Assembly: GCA_030141605.1 (NCBI GenBank) | Contig: JAQGDQ010000106.1 | Span: forward strand, 248,001-312,000 | Origin: Tubiluchus corallicola | Lineage: Eukaryota > Priapulida > Priapulimorpha > Priapulimorphida > Tubiluchidae | Direction of reading: 5' to 3' | DNA length: 64,000 bases | Translations under genes and position numbers: made by a program | Shown here: piece after piece, positions 51,001 through 61,196 of the stretch | Numbering within the stretch: the stretch's first letter is position 1 | Layout: each line of letters starts with the position of its first letter | Notes under the pieces: generated by a model | The model's input: the letters and a program-made list of their open reading frames with translations, nothing else | What the model was told of the DNA's origin: nothing | The model's database searches: none

Positions 51001-54000
51001 AACCTGGCTAAAACTCTACTCATTGTGGCTAGAAGTTGGAACCATATATCATTCTTACATTCTCCAATATGCAAGCTAAATGCTTGTCCCTTATTTATTG
51101 CTCAGCTTTTGTGCAAAAATAATACGCCAAAGCGTTGTGTGTTTGTGTTAGAAATGTAGACTCAATTTTTCACGAACATGTAGACAGTATGTACGCAAGA
51201 AATAATGCTCACGTAGTTTCTGTCTAATTTTTGCCTTACCTGATACTTATAATTGACCGAAGTATTGGTGTTTTTCGTCAAAAACTGTACTTTTCCAAGC
51301 AACAAATTTTAGTTGTACGGAAAATCAAAGTCGTAAACACATCTTATACAACTGAGGAAACGATATTGCTGAAATAATTTACGAACTAGGACTAGGTGGG
51401 TTAGTTCACATTCAAGTAATTTTCTGCAAGAGCTTTGTTAACCCTCCTCAAACAACGTGTTACTGAAACTAAATGGAGATTAATATTAAGTGAAAAATTT
51501 GCAGCCTACAATGTTTACGCGTTCGCTACTCCTGCACATTCTGGCCGCTGACTGACTGCAAGTACTCTGGAACAGAATTTAGACTAAGATTCCAGGGCAA
51601 GCAGGTGGGGTGGGGGAAAAGGCGAGACCCACTATGTGGACCTATGCGTAACCTTTGGCGAGGTATCTAAGAGATACGTGTTGTAATACGTAACCATCTG
51701 TATTCTGAGGAGAGGTTGAGGTGAACAAACTGAACATTTTGACCCTTTACGGAGAAATTAAATGCACAGTTTATGTATTAAAGAACGTGTGTTAGAATGG
51801 TTGCGAATCGATGAACCGAATCATATGTGAGTTGACCCAAAATTGAAAGGTCATTTATGGGTCACAATTAGGGCAAAATATAACTCAATGAATGAAAACT
51901 CTGTTAAATATGTCAAATTACTGATCTCATAGTAATGCATACATTACAAAAGGCATTGTTTTGTACAACATACAACTATAATGAACTATACCAAATCTAC
52001 CTGACAATTTGCGCAGCTTGCGCTTGCAAATCGGAAAGCAACCTGTAACTTTTGCGCTTACCACTTACAAAACTTTATAGGCTTATACGCAAAACTGCGA
52101 AATTTACGCTACATATCCCTCGAACTTAAAAGCAAACTACACAATTAATATGCACAGCTTTTTATTTTACACGAGAAATTCTAAAACTTTCTACTCAACG
52201 AATATTTTAGTCTTCTCAGAAGAAATACAAACAATCTGGGAGGATGTTTTTACACGCGAGAGTTGTACTAATTTAATGTTCACAGGAAATGTGCAGAACG
52301 TCCCTTTGATGTGTCCCACGGTCGCACCGTTTATAAAAATCATGTACAAAACTCGCGAAAGAGGATGCTAAACGTTCGCCAGACTTGCGACAATGCTGCA
52401 CAGTTAAAACAAAACAAAAAAACAAGAATTTTTAGGTCCGCGAGCATAGCCTTCTTTTGTGGGATCACTACATTTTTAGCAGTTTCAAGAACTAATTCCG
52501 ATTCATCAGCTAAATGTAAGTGTAGTGCGAAAATACTTACAAAAAAAAAACGCTTGAAATATATACAAATTAAACGCGGAGAGTTGCGTTCTTTGAATGT
52601 GTTCAACAGTTTAACTTTATTACTTGATCTGCAATAGCGTAAGATGAATTAGAAATTTATAATACCAACTCGCGATAAAAACTGTGTGGCAATAATTACA
52701 GTTATTACATCTACAAGTAGCAGATTGCGGTAGATAGCCATACATAGTCATAACATCACGCATAAACTGTAGAATGCGTAAATTCTAAAAAAATAATTGT
52801 TGCAAGTTAATGTATCGCCTACAAGGTACACTATGCATGGTCATTCATTTTTACGTAAAAAAACAGTTGAAAACTGAAGTTAACAAGTCAAAAATTAAGA
52901 AAAAAAGACTCATTACTTTAGAAACTTACAAAATGTTCTATGCTGATATAGCACACGTGAATTGTTTAAAAATTGAAAATGCTACTTTTTAGTAACTCTT
53001 ATTCACTCGCATCATTTTTTAATAAGAACAGATTTTTAATAAGGAAGTAGTAGTTGGTTTCAAAGCACCGATACAGTTACCATTATTTTTTTATAATTCA
53101 TGAACGAAATCGAAAACTTAAATTAACTTGTTGATTTAAGCAATTGAAACAGTCATTTCCATTCTCTACTTTTCTTCAGTTCTAAATTAGCCTACATTTA
53201 AATTAAACTCATGGACAGCAATAAGTGAATTTTACTGATTCTTATTTCCTAGCGATAGCAGAAACTATAATAAATTTGTTGGCAGACCTGCCTCGAGCTT
53301 TGCTGCTACAAACTTATGGTAACTATAGATTAGAACTTATTAATTAGTCCAATAAATTATAAATACAGTAGTAAAACAAATATTTTTGTACGTACCATTA
53401 CATTTACTAAGGTTTTTTGTCTTTAGTTACTTAAAATTAATGAGAAAATTCAATATAGCTGAAGGGCTCATAGCTCCAATTTATCTTAACTGATGACGAT
53501 TTTGTGCATTTTACTTTCAAAATAAATTACATTTCCTTTTTAAGCTAAACTTTTTATTATTATTTACAGAATGCGAAATAGCACACAAATTAAAGCTGTA
53601 TGTAGAAAACCTAAATAAATAAAAGTCTTTGAGACAAGCTGAAAACCTATCCTGCAGCTTTATTTATAACATTGGTACCAGGTACTTTGGGCTGAAAAGA
53701 CAGAGTAGGCCTATAGGTAGGCATAAATTACAAATTTTCAAACGAACATGGCTCCTGATCTTGTACTCCATAAAAATATGAGTGAGTTATATGTACAAGG
53801 TAACAACTAGGAATAGCCTGGACTCATACTAGGAACAGGTATTTACATTGACAACATACAGCAGGAACAGGTTCAGAAGGACAATCGCCGTAATCTCTGC
53901 CATTGTTTTAACTCCCCAGGGGCGAACCAAACACGAGGCTGTACTTACCTTGCCAGACAGAGTACAAGGAGAAGGTGGTCTCCGTTTCTCCTCACCCTCG

Positions 54001-54059
54001 TTATAGTTCATGCTCCAGAATGATTGTAACAGGAAGATATACAACAATGACGGGTGCAT
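23141..54059 (-). CDS. TRABD2: TIKI-family Wnt-inactivating metalloprotease (TRABD2)
   Basis: Eight coding exons on the minus strand join in consistent phases into 499 residues: 53949-54059, 49461-50021, 36550-36684, 35888-36077, 25822-25906, 24320-24523, 23936-23986, 23141-23303. TIKI proteins are TraB/GumN-fold metalloproteases that cut the N-terminus of Wnt in or at the surface of the producing cell and so block signalling. Seen here: a signal peptide (1 to about 18), the GTIH motif (58-61), Glu88 in FFELDLTD, a long conserved block with [20 protein letters not shown], and GHFLGN (333-338). A basic tail follows, then an FNDLWVRL segment and a hydrophobic C-terminus (478-492) suited to a GPI or membrane anchor. 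Length and order match vertebrate TIKI1/2. The duplicated FNxLWVRL segment is unusual. Whether it corresponds to TRABD2A or TRABD2B is not resolvable. Confidence 0.95.
23936..23986 (-). CDS. TRABD2: TIKI exon 7: second FNELWVRL copy
   Basis: A 51-bp exon encoding [16 protein letters not shown], a near repeat of the end of exon 6. Acceptor TTTTTGCAG, donor CCAG|GTGAGT, phase 2 in and out, so its inclusion or skipping keeps the reading frame. Confidence 0.85.
24320..24523 (-). CDS. TRABD2: TIKI exon 6: basic linker and first FNDLWVRL copy
   Basis: 204 bp after a TTTCAG acceptor. A very basic [14 protein letters not shown], a Pro-rich linker, then [16 protein letters not shown] at the exon end. 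Donor AGC|GTACGT (phase 2). A second GT four bases on is possible but breaks the frame to exon 7. Confidence 0.88.
24524..25821. other. TIKI intron 5
   Basis: AT-rich intron; no repeat or exon recognised. Confidence 0.6.
25822..25906 (-). CDS. TRABD2: TIKI exon 5: GHF motif
   Basis: 85 bp encoding [20 protein letters not shown] and EHTPAGKK. Acceptor GTTTTAG, donor AAAT|GTATAA (phase 2, weak but in frame with exon 6). The GHF motif closes the TraB domain. Confidence 0.9.
25907..31180. other. TIKI intron 4, repeat-poor part
   Basis: More than 5 kb without a supported gene. There is an A-rich block near 26.39-26.74 kb and a GTC/ATC-rich run near 26.21-26.24 kb. Short open frames show no domains. 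Confidence 0.5.
31220..32179. repeat. 48-bp direct repeats bracketing degenerate tandem units
   Basis: CAAGATTTCTACAGTTGCAG and the following bases through CCAAGACCGAGAATAT occur at 31220-31267 and again at 32126-32179; the second copy carries a 6-bp CTGCCT duplication. Between them, blocks containing GTGAAAC, TCGAAGT(TA/CA)GG and GTACTTTC recur about every 140 bp (near 31495, 31675 and 31815). It looks like an old repetitive element; the family is unknown. Confidence 0.6.
32321..32975. mobile_element. TIR element with 90-bp arms and an internal hairpin
   Basis: Left arm 32321-32412 starts ATCAATCAA and contains GCTAAGTTAATCTTATTTTG; the right arm 32884-32975 is its inverted copy. Inside, GTGGCACCAGACAAA ... 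ACAAACAAACGC, a (TA)n core (about 32801-32836) and the inverted copy form a second hairpin (32737-32867). The remaining middle holds two diverged copies, offset about 146 bp, of a segment starting GTGACCTTGACCTTTGATCC. It has no coding capacity and is probably a non-autonomous DNA transposon. Confidence 0.8.
33187..34296. mobile_element. Foldback element: inverted minisatellites around a MITE core
   Basis: Array A (33219-33391) repeats GGCACAGGAAAAAAT-like 15-mers; array B (34074-34282) holds the same unit in inverted form (GTGCCATTTTTTCCTGT). Outer edges also match in inverse (ATTG..GTTACT..AGTGC). The core (33460 to about 34030) begins CCTCTGCCAAGGAAGTTATG and ends with an inverted GGCTTTGGCAGAGATCTGC. 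It then continues ACTGAGCACATTCTAGT. These ends match, from memory, a short repeat widespread in invertebrate genomes (CCTCYGCCAAGGAGGTTATG). No transposase is visible. Confidence 0.75.
35051..35627. mobile_element. Non-autonomous TIR element flanked by TA
   Basis: The left end GAGAGTGTCTCATAAG..TCACTATACA and the inverted right end CAGGGTTTCTCAAAAGTGTCACTATACA form imperfect terminal repeats of about 30 bp, each next to a TA dinucleotide. Ends of the CAGGGTGTCYCAWAAGT type are common in Tc1/mariner/IS630-like elements. No transposase frame is recognised inside. Confidence 0.6.
35888..36077 (-). CDS. TRABD2: TIKI exon 4
   Basis: 63 codons plus one base. It has [14 protein letters not shown] and SFFFAFGAG, the strand leading into the second conserved motif. 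Acceptor TTTTACAG, donor GCAG|GTAACA (phase 1); the glycine of GHF is split across the intron to exon 5. Confidence 0.95.
36550..36684 (-). CDS. TRABD2: TIKI exon 3
   Basis: 45 codons: [20 protein letters not shown] followed by [19 protein letters not shown]. Acceptor GCCGCAG and donor CAG|GTAAAA, phase 0 on both sides. It continues exon 2 exactly (NYSQ-VLFALN). Confidence 0.95.
36685..37480. other. TIKI intron 2, 3' part
   Basis: Intron sequence directly upstream of exon 3 on the minus strand; nothing recognised. Confidence 0.5.
37488..37667 (+). CDS. Possible small ORF nested in a TIKI intron
   Basis: A 59-codon frame from ATG 37488 to TAA 37665-37667, with coding-like composition in a locally GC-richer patch. 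It starts [17 protein letters not shown], continues through [19 protein letters not shown], an amphipathic stretch, and ends acidic ([10 protein letters not shown]). AATAAA on the same strand at 37909-37914 could end a transcript. It lies antisense within TIKI intron 2. I recognise no family; it may be a terminal exon, a retrocopy or chance. Confidence 0.3.
   Translation: MSPSAKETLVLLFLMRLTEVPSSWRILKQVGQAAGKHLTGWLRDVNTSKAAAVEEAEES
38378..38790 (+). mobile_element. LINE ORF2 C-terminal fragment (tentative)
   Basis: A plus-strand frame (38378-38584) encodes [20 protein letters not shown], then [12 protein letters not shown] and [17 protein letters not shown]. This resembles the Cx(2-3)Y..ER..FL...FP...F.F ...Y(I/V) tail found after the RT in CR1/Daphne-type LINEs. 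The following T-rich 200 bp could be its 3' UTR. No RT domain is present, so the element is strongly truncated. Confidence 0.4.
38791..41970. other. TIKI intron 2, no gene supported
   Basis: Contains a short poly(C) run near 41110-41118. Short frames around 40.15-40.56 kb and 41.5-41.76 kb are less AT-rich but show no domain. Confidence 0.4.
41979..42073. repeat. (CT)n microsatellite
   Basis: About 40 uninterrupted CT units with a CCTCCCTCTC end. Confidence 0.97.
43140..45115 (+). mobile_element. Decayed CR1/Daphne-like LINE with RT domain
   Basis: Linker pieces ([20 protein letters not shown]) precede the RT. The RT starts near 43500 with [20 protein letters not shown], then [20 protein letters not shown] and [13 protein letters not shown], and motif [11 protein letters not shown], near 43833-43862. 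[19 protein letters not shown] follows at about 44020-44075. The expected YADD is replaced by a stop and ANEL (about 44115-44132). The thumb region [20 protein letters not shown] and a degraded tail run on to about 45.1 kb. At least three frames are needed, so the element is dead. It sits in sense orientation to the plus strand, inside TIKI intron 2 (antisense to TIKI). Confidence 0.88.
45960..46060 (+). pseudogene. Possible 5S rRNA-like / SINE fragment
   Basis: AATGTCCCAATCCGATCACA followed by AAAATTAAGCAGGCCCAGTG resembles the 5S rRNA internal promoter core (CCGATC..., (C/T)TAAGCAGG). The rest of a 5S gene (for example TTGGATGGGAGACC) is missing. A diverged 5S-derived SINE is one reading; chance is another. 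Confidence 0.25.
47001..47150. mobile_element. Small MITE with 45-bp terminal inverted repeats
   Basis: ATCCAACTAATACAGAAAGC, then TATTGCTTTAAGATAAAAAT and CGTC, is mirrored by GACGATTTCTATTTTAAAGC, then AATAGCCATTCTGCATAAGT and TGGAT. The loop is about 60 bp. It is flanked by CTA and TAC, compatible with a TA target duplication. The whole unit is 150 bp. Confidence 0.85.
47151..49460. other. TIKI intron 2, 5' part
   Basis: No gene supported; (ACT)n near 49389-49404. The 139-codon minus-strand frame at 47.6-48.0 kb shows no domain and no convincing splice pair. Confidence 0.45.
49461..50021 (-). CDS. TRABD2: TIKI exon 2: main TraB catalytic block
   Basis: 187 codons, acceptor TTTTCAG before CAACAACAT, donor CAG|GTATGT, both phase 0. 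It holds [20 protein letters not shown] with the GTIH metal/catalytic motif, [19 protein letters not shown], and [20 protein letters not shown], all highly similar to vertebrate TIKI. Confidence 0.97.
50022..53948. other. TIKI intron 1
   Basis: 3.9 kb of AT-rich intron. Open frames at 50.16-50.41, 52.15-52.64 and 52.81-52.99 kb have no recognisable domain. Confidence 0.5.
53949..54059 (-). CDS. TRABD2: TIKI exon 1: signal peptide
   Basis: 37 codons from ATG 54057-54059: [15 protein letters not shown], then a charged EGEEKRRPP linker, ending SGK at donor AAG|GTAAGT (phase 0). The frame continues upstream without an ATG; the first Met gives a good signal peptide. Confidence 0.85.
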
Positions 54060-57000
54060 ATTTGTGCCAACCCATCTAGACGACAAGGCGGTCGATCATC
54101 GGCAAAATTTTGTTGAAAATTTCGAGTATTCTTGACAGCAAAGTTTGCGAGCATTCGCAACTGAACGCGCATCGCGCATATCTATACACGCGTGCATTAA
54201 CACTGACTTTTACCGTGGTTAACTTTGTTTAATCCACAGACACATGGCATTATTTTACCACTGATTAACGTTTACATGTCACTCGGCCTTTCTAAATCCA
54301 CAAAGATCAAGCGATAAGGCTCATTAAGTAATAATTTGGTACACATTTCACCAACTTTGTCAGAACTTAGTTTTTCCTACCAACGAAGTTCGCGAAGCTT
54401 ATTTACAGCAGCAGAGAGTACTGCACGCTGATTGGTGGACCCAAGTTGACAGACTAGCTTACTTTTCTAGGGGTGGGGGCCTTATGAACAGTGCAAAACG
54501 TGCACCTCAGTACTTGATCAAATTACTTTTAATTTTAGCGAAAAAGTGTAGTACAGTAACAAATAATATTATTCGACTTATAGGTTTCGTTTAATTACGA
54601 AAATAAGGAATTTTAATAATAAAGCTAAAGGCGTTAAAGTAATTTGAACATTTAAAATGACATCTAGTGCTTTTAATTAACGTTAGTTAAGTTTAGTAAT
54701 TTAATATGTTTATATGCGCTTAAAAATTTTCAAGAACAAAAACAATATTCCGCAAACAAGTTATCAATTTCTTTGTAAATTCATTCATTTATTGCAATGG
54801 GGGCCTACTGTGTAAAGTAGGTAAGACAACATACCAAGAAATTAACCACCGCATAATTTGACAAAAATATGCTGCATGAAAAAGTATATCACATTATAAT
54901 ACGAGAGCACAACTTTTGCCTTTTACTTTCAAGTACAGCATAACTAACTGCTCATTGTCGTTTATTTTAGGGCTCTCAATAATGCAGGTATCATATTTAA
55001 CTTAATACACATGTATGTGATTAATAATTCCCTTTGTTAAGTAACTCTGTGTAGTAAAATAATGTATTTTTACGTGCGTTCATAAATAAAAAACGACATA
55101 ATTATTGATTCCGGACGTCAAATCAATTAATTACATTTTATATGTAATACAATCTATATGACGTTAACAGTTTGCATAAATGTGTGACGTTTCTCTTACG
55201 CAGTTTTGATTAGCACAGCTGTTTGGAATACAAAAGTTCTAGGTCCAAGTATCATTACAGAAACGGTTTTAGGTCTTTTTAATTTTTATTACAAAAATCT
55301 GCTCCAGCTTGCGTTTTATGGTCTTATCAAATCTAACTTAAAATAAACTTTTATCGATCTATCTTTTGCGTGCTGAGGCTATGAAACAATCATGGCTTTA
55401 CGCAGACAAACATTTGCAAACATAAACGTGGTAAATTTACAGATTAATGACGAATTATAATTTTGAAACTAATTAATTCAGTTCCGACTTTCAACCGGAG
55501 TTTTTTATTAAATAGAAATTAGGGTTTATTATATATATATGTGTGTGTATGTATGTATGTATGGTAACAACAAGAAAAATAAATATCATAAGCACGTACA
55601 GGTGCTAACTTGCTAATCCAGTCTAGCCCGCAGCCAATTTCCAACTCTGGCCAACCTACATTTACAAATGCCGTTCACAAATATGTGTGCGTAACCTTTA
55701 GTTTTATTAATCCTGAAAATTTCAAGGCCTGCCGACGATATCAGAAGCTGTTCAGCATAAAAATATTGTGTTACAAAACACCAGCTAAGCTGCAGTGATT
55801 ATTGTGACTAATAAGTGCAGATGACAGCTGGTAAAGTGTTAAACCCGTAGATTATTTATTGTTCAATGGAAATATGCGCTATTTGCTTTTTCGGTGGCCC
55901 CCGGCGAGTCCAAATAAGCCATCTCTGAATTTTTCTTTCATCTTGCGACTGAGGTTTGTTTTGGAAAAGAGGAACAGACTAATTCTTTTACGCTTGTGAA
56001 GCTGACACGCACTTAACAGAAGACCGTATCCGTTTTCTTTGCTTACTATAAACGTGACGTGATCTCGCTAAAGTATTTAACATGTTGGCGGACGCCACTG
56101 CGAAAGGTTGAATGCCTTGAGCCGGCAAAGAGCATATGGTGGGAGGTAGGGTTAAGCTGTGTTCACTCTGGAGGTAGCTTTAACCTATCAGTCTTCCACT
56201 ATTGTACTGGTTTTTTATCTATGTACAACTACTACTGACTATCTCTATCGCACTACAAGCAGTTTCTGCTAGGAATAATAAAGTACACAGGTTGTACGAT
56301 AACACAACTGGCTGTTTCATTACTTAATAAAGCAAACACAATTTACTGGTATGGATAGTAGAACATGCTCCTAGCACACCACAGATAATTTACACACAAT
56401 AATGTTTCATGCAACTAAAAATTAACCTTAACATCGGTGACAACCATAAAGCACAAATTTCCAATAGTTTGGTTGTAAGTAATTAGTTTGTGATTATTAA
56501 AAGAACAAGTACTGCAATGGCATTCAAATGATCTCGTATCTACTTTAACCTGCATTTACATAAAAAACACAATATGCAGCTAGGACACAATTTCTAAGGC
56601 TTTTGAGCCTCTAACTTGAAACAGCAGAAAATCTTACTGACAAATACCTAGACTTAGAAAACGTCAAAGAACAGTGTATCACACGCACATGCACCAAGTT
56701 TGGTCTGCATGAGCAAAGTAATTTTGTGTAACGTAATGCAAAACGTCTGAATGCAGAATGCTGCAAGTAATTTTCTATCTAACTTTTTATTTCGTATTTT
56801 TGACCAATGAGGCAGGGAACAAAGTATTTTACCTACAATAAGATTTAAGTTTAAAGCATTCACATTATAGGCAACACTACCAATAAACAGAGTGACTTGA
56901 AGTTCACACCACCTGGCAAAACCAGAAGCAGCCTTAAGCTTTGTTCCCATCATTTGGTCATTTTCATAATATTAACACCAGTGATGCACCAAATATCAAC

Positions 57001-58213
57001 ACTTTAATGCTGAAAAATTTAGAAACATTGAAATCACAATATATCACTTAATGTTCATTGAACATTGTGGTTATTGATACTGACAATAGGTAGTAAGACG
57101 CAATGGGAGATTTGAAGCCAATACAGCTGTATGTTTGTCTCCCTTGTTGTTCTCCTTCATGTTCTTGTTGTTCTCCCCCCCCCCCCCAACAAAGATCTGA
57201 CAGAACAGATGCAGCAAACTAGAAATCTGCATTCTACTATCAATCCTACAAAAGCCAAAGTAATATTGCAATTCTTCTTCAACTGTTAGCATGACACACT
57301 AAACAAAGTCACAACAATAATATTTGTACAGATTTATACAAATGTTGTATTACTGATCAATATCATAAATAACTTATAAACCTATTTACAAGACACAAAA
57401 TCTTTGTAGCAAAGGCAAATGGCTTCAGCAATGAGCAGGCAATTTTTTCCTTGCTCTGAAAACATAGGTCAAAATTCTTGCATCATAGCCTAAATGCTAT
57501 ATCAAGGCCATGTTTTAAAATATATATACACGTATATGTATACTTTCTTGCCACGAATCACTGTTCAGCTCTTAAATACAACTATAATTTTAAAAATGAA
57601 TTATTTTTGCAACTATCGTACAATGAAACGGTTTATAACATAATAATGAGACTCACATCAGCAGGTTACGATGTTTTCAATAAACATAAACAATTGTCAA
57701 CAAATGCAACACAAAAGCTGACCAGAGAACAAAGAATATATGAATAAAAAGGATTAAGCCTTAATTGGTCTTCACAGCACAATATGAGTTTCACTATACT
57801 TTCCTAGGAACAATGTGAAAAGCAAAAATAATAAAGAAATACATCACATATAATCTAATGATGTTTTGGGTAAAAAACTGTTAAACCTAAACAAGATGAC
57901 TAATTATATAATTAATAAAAGTGATTAGGTAACTAATTAATAATGTTCGCTTACTTAATCAGCCCTGTTTCAGCTCCACACAGATAAAGGCCTTAGAAAA
58001 AGGCATTTAACAATACACAACGATAATGGCTCTGGTTCACACGTCATTGTAAATTTTTCAACTTCTTTTCAAGTAATCACCTCTGAGTCATAAAATGGCT
58101 CCACCTTGACACTGGATTCCTGAACCACAAAGTCACTGAATATTTCCACAATAAACAAAACCAGTTAATAATTAATATAATACAAAAAATTGCTGTACAA
58201 TAGGAGGGATGCA
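54060..58213. other. Between TIKI and LSM4, no gene seen
   Basis: The first 400 bp should hold the TIKI 5' UTR and promoter; it is slightly CpG-richer (about 54.06-54.48 kb). Further on there is a TATATG/TGTATG microsatellite near 55530-55562 and a poly(C) run at 57175-57187. The LSM4 3' UTR must lie just below 58214, but I found no clear AATAAA. Confidence 0.45.
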
Positions 58214-58305
58214 TTATTGATTGCGCCTGCCACCTCCTCTACCTTGTCCCCCTCCTCCTCGGCCACCACCTCTTCCAGGTCCTTCTCTGCGGCTTCCAAA
58301 TGCAC
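58214..58305 (-). CDS. LSM4: LSM4 exon 5: RGG C-terminus
   Basis: 29 codons and [23 protein letters not shown] then [10 protein letters not shown]; acceptor CCGCCAG, with the first glycine split across the intron. Confidence 0.92.
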
Positions 58306-61196
58306 CTGGCGGTAAATAAAAAATTGCAATGAAAAATTGTTCTTAATGATTACTTGCCCCTAGCAAAATTTCGAAAGCCATAAGTTTTATGGCAATGTAA
58401 TGTAATGTATTTCATTGACCACCACGTCAAATCGGCAGTACTCCTACGAGAAATTTAGAAATACTCATATTATCATGAGGCGAATACATCTTCTCCCTCA
58501 CAACATTATTAGTACAAGTTGAGTTTGACAGATTCTTCTTGAGATATAACTATCCAACATGTCACCACTACTGTACTGCTTAATTTACAACTTGATTCTA
58601 AGCTAAAAGCTAAAATACATGCTAAACTGACTAGGAACTTGTTTAGTCTAAAAGAAATGAAGTAAAACAAAAAATGTAGACAACTTATAAGCATTGGTCA
58701 TATTCAAAGACTAGAATAACGAAACTAAAATTGCCTCTCCATGTCAAACCTTCACGTTATGATACATTATGGTAAACTTTTTAACACACTCTCTAATTAT
58801 TTGCCACTACCTAGCACTTAAGTTGTACTACGGATCTAATTTGACACTGAATCCAATGACCATAAAATTTCTAACCTGACTTCTATCAGAGAATAATATA
58901 CCTTACATCCTTTCCGTATATATTTATAATGGACAGGTAAGTGCTGCCAACTGGCAGCAGGGATTTCAAGCTTTTCCAGTTCCAAGCAAAAGACTGCCAA
59001 ACAGTAATTACTGATAGATGTTTATAAGTCATTACAATCTCATAAGAAAGACGATTACCTCGGCCACCTCCTCCTCCTCCTCCTCTACCTCCCCGAGCAC
59101 CCCCTCTGCCTTTAGCATCTCCTCGCCCTCTTCCCTTTGCTATTGCCTCCTCTTTCACCATATCAATGACTTCATCAGGTATTCGCAAATATTTGATAGT
59201 TGTACCACGAATAAAGCACTCAGGCATTCTCCAAAACCTGTCACCATCCTGAAAATTAAAGCAACCAGGTTATAGCCAACAGATAAGTCCTTTGAATTAC
59301 AAATAGGAAGTCATGATTTGTCTTTAATTCATATTCCGTAAATACTGAATAGTGTGAACAGGTGCAGTTTGATTTATAACAAATATTAACTGACAAAAAG
59401 CAACTAACCAATTGACTGTGGCACTATTTGTACTTCAAATGTAATTATGTGCAAACAAGTTTTTGTTGCAGGCTTTAAAGCTATGTATTAATTAATTTTT
59501 ATTCAAGCCAATACCTTTTTAAGGCAAAATAATATGCCAACTCAATTTCACAATGCGACCTTTGTCATAGATGTTATTAGTTGATTTGTTTGACACAAGA
59601 TTCTCACATTTGTAGGCATCAGTTGGTTAATATGGCAACTGGTCCTCATTCCAGGTTGACAAACAGAAGATAAATTTATGTATGAACTTACATCTTACAG
59701 ACATTCAGACACTGTAGTTTAAGACAGCTTAATCTTGATTTAGATTATACGTCGATTGAAACTGTGTTTACATTCAGCAATAACTTTCAAACTTTGCGCA
59801 AATTCATTAATCACTGTCTCACATGCTACTACTTATAACAAAACCTTAACCACCTTCTTTTTATTTTTTATTTTTTTGTAATCATACATTGACTACACAT
59901 GCCGAACATAACTGCTACTTATAGGTTTAGTTGGTCATTTGATTGTGTAATGTTACTTTATTTGTGATTTGTTTTTATTTGATCTTTATAGTCAATTAGC
60001 ATAATTAATATAGACTGGTGCCAGCAACAGCTAGCTTAAACATCACACATTACCCCATCTGCCCAATCTTCATCCAAATATATCAACAATTTATTTTTTG
60101 TTTAAATGTGGAAAAACTCAGAATAATTTACAAATTAATGGAAACTTCTTCTTGAAAGTGGTTGATAGGATGCCATTTAATTTGGCAGGCAATTTTTTCA
60201 TTTTCAGTAACAACGATTTAAGTCACCGTGACAGTCAATCACTATTATTTCACCATGAAAAAGGGGAAATTTTTTGTCGTTCTATGGTACTTGCCAGCAA
60301 GCTATCAAGAATGCAAGTTATTAGCAAACTTACTCTTGATGTACAAATCACTTCTCGCAGATTGATGTTCATCCAGTTATCACAGTTGACCAAATGACCA
60401 TTATAGGTTTCACCATTTTTCAACTCCACCAACTGAAACAAAAACTCACCATTTAATTTAGCAAAATAAATTAATCTGCTACCATTGCATGCATAGTCAC
60501 CAAGGCATTTTGAATTTTATATGTACTTAGGCATACGGCAAGCCAGAATCTAGAACTCAAGTAGCAGCCTGATTATATTGACCTGGTACCATGTACCACA
60601 TACTACCACGCACATTTTGCATAGTAAGAGCAATATTCTCTAGATGGCAATAAGTAAAGATCAAAGCAAGTTGAACATGCAATCAACCAAAAACTAAATC
60701 TGAATTAAGAAGCTTATACTGTGTTTAGCAAGACAATTATGTTTCAGTAAAACTTATAACATCCATTGCAGCTAACACTGCACTGATCGCAAACGATAAC
60801 CTAACTGGCATTAAGTTACAAGATTCAGATTTAGTCTGGTATCGAAAATTAAGCAAATTAAAGATTCTGATTTCGTTCGGTTTCAGAAACTGCAAAAATG
60901 TGAGACTCGAATTCGATTCGGTTTGGAAAAGAAGTAAAAATGAGCTTTGAATTTGATTTGATTCTAGAAATTTAAGCTTCGTCCTACCCCAAACTTATTT
61001 TTTCCGTGTGTTTCCACTGGATACATTACACAGCCGATTTCTACATAAACAAACATATAACAAGGGTCTTCAAAACACAGTTTTCATATACTATGTTTCC
61101 TGGCTTAAAAATGAACATAAAATATAAGAAAACACAGAAAAATCGACGACTTACCATGGGATGATTAACTGCCGTCTTTAACAATGACAATGGCAA
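58214..61196 (-). CDS. LSM4: LSM4, U6 snRNA-associated Sm-like protein
   Basis: Four exons on the minus strand join in phase: 61155-61196, 60334-60432, 59059-59248, 58214-58305, for 140 residues plus an initiator Met from an upstream exon that must end in ATG. LSM4 is part of the nuclear LSM2-8 ring on U6 snRNA and of the cytoplasmic LSM1-7 ring in mRNA decapping. Seen: [14 protein letters not shown], the Sm1 motif ([20 protein letters not shown]), the Sm2 motif ([20 protein letters not shown]) and an RG-rich tail ([13 protein letters not shown] ... GRGGGRRNQ). Length and order match animal LSM4. Such RGG tails are known targets of arginine methylation and promote P-body assembly. Confidence 0.96.
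59059..59248 (-). CDS. LSM4: LSM4 exon 4: Sm2 and start of RG tail
   Basis: 63 codons plus one base: [40 protein letters not shown], then RG/GGG repeats; acceptor TTTTCAG, donor CGAG|GTAATC (phase 1). Confidence 0.96.
60334..60432 (-). CDS. LSM4: LSM4 exon 3: Sm1
   Basis: 33 codons, [20 protein letters not shown] then [13 protein letters not shown]; acceptor TTTCAG, donor AGA|GTAAGT, phase 0. Confidence 0.96.
61155..61196 (-). CDS. LSM4: LSM4 exon 2 (first visible)
   Basis: 14 codons, [14 protein letters not shown], between a TTTTTAG acceptor and ATG|GTAAGT donor, phase 0 on both sides. Because family members start M-LPLSLLK, the preceding exon must end exactly with ATG. Confidence 0.93.

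Noticed and set aside
52150-52637. ORFs of 73-108 codons in TIKI intron 1
   Set aside because: Both strands are open by chance in Lys/Asn-rich DNA; no homology recognised.
56654-56953. 99-codon minus-strand ORF between TIKI and LSM4
   Set aside because: Contains Cys and hydrophobic runs but no signal peptide, domain or splice context.
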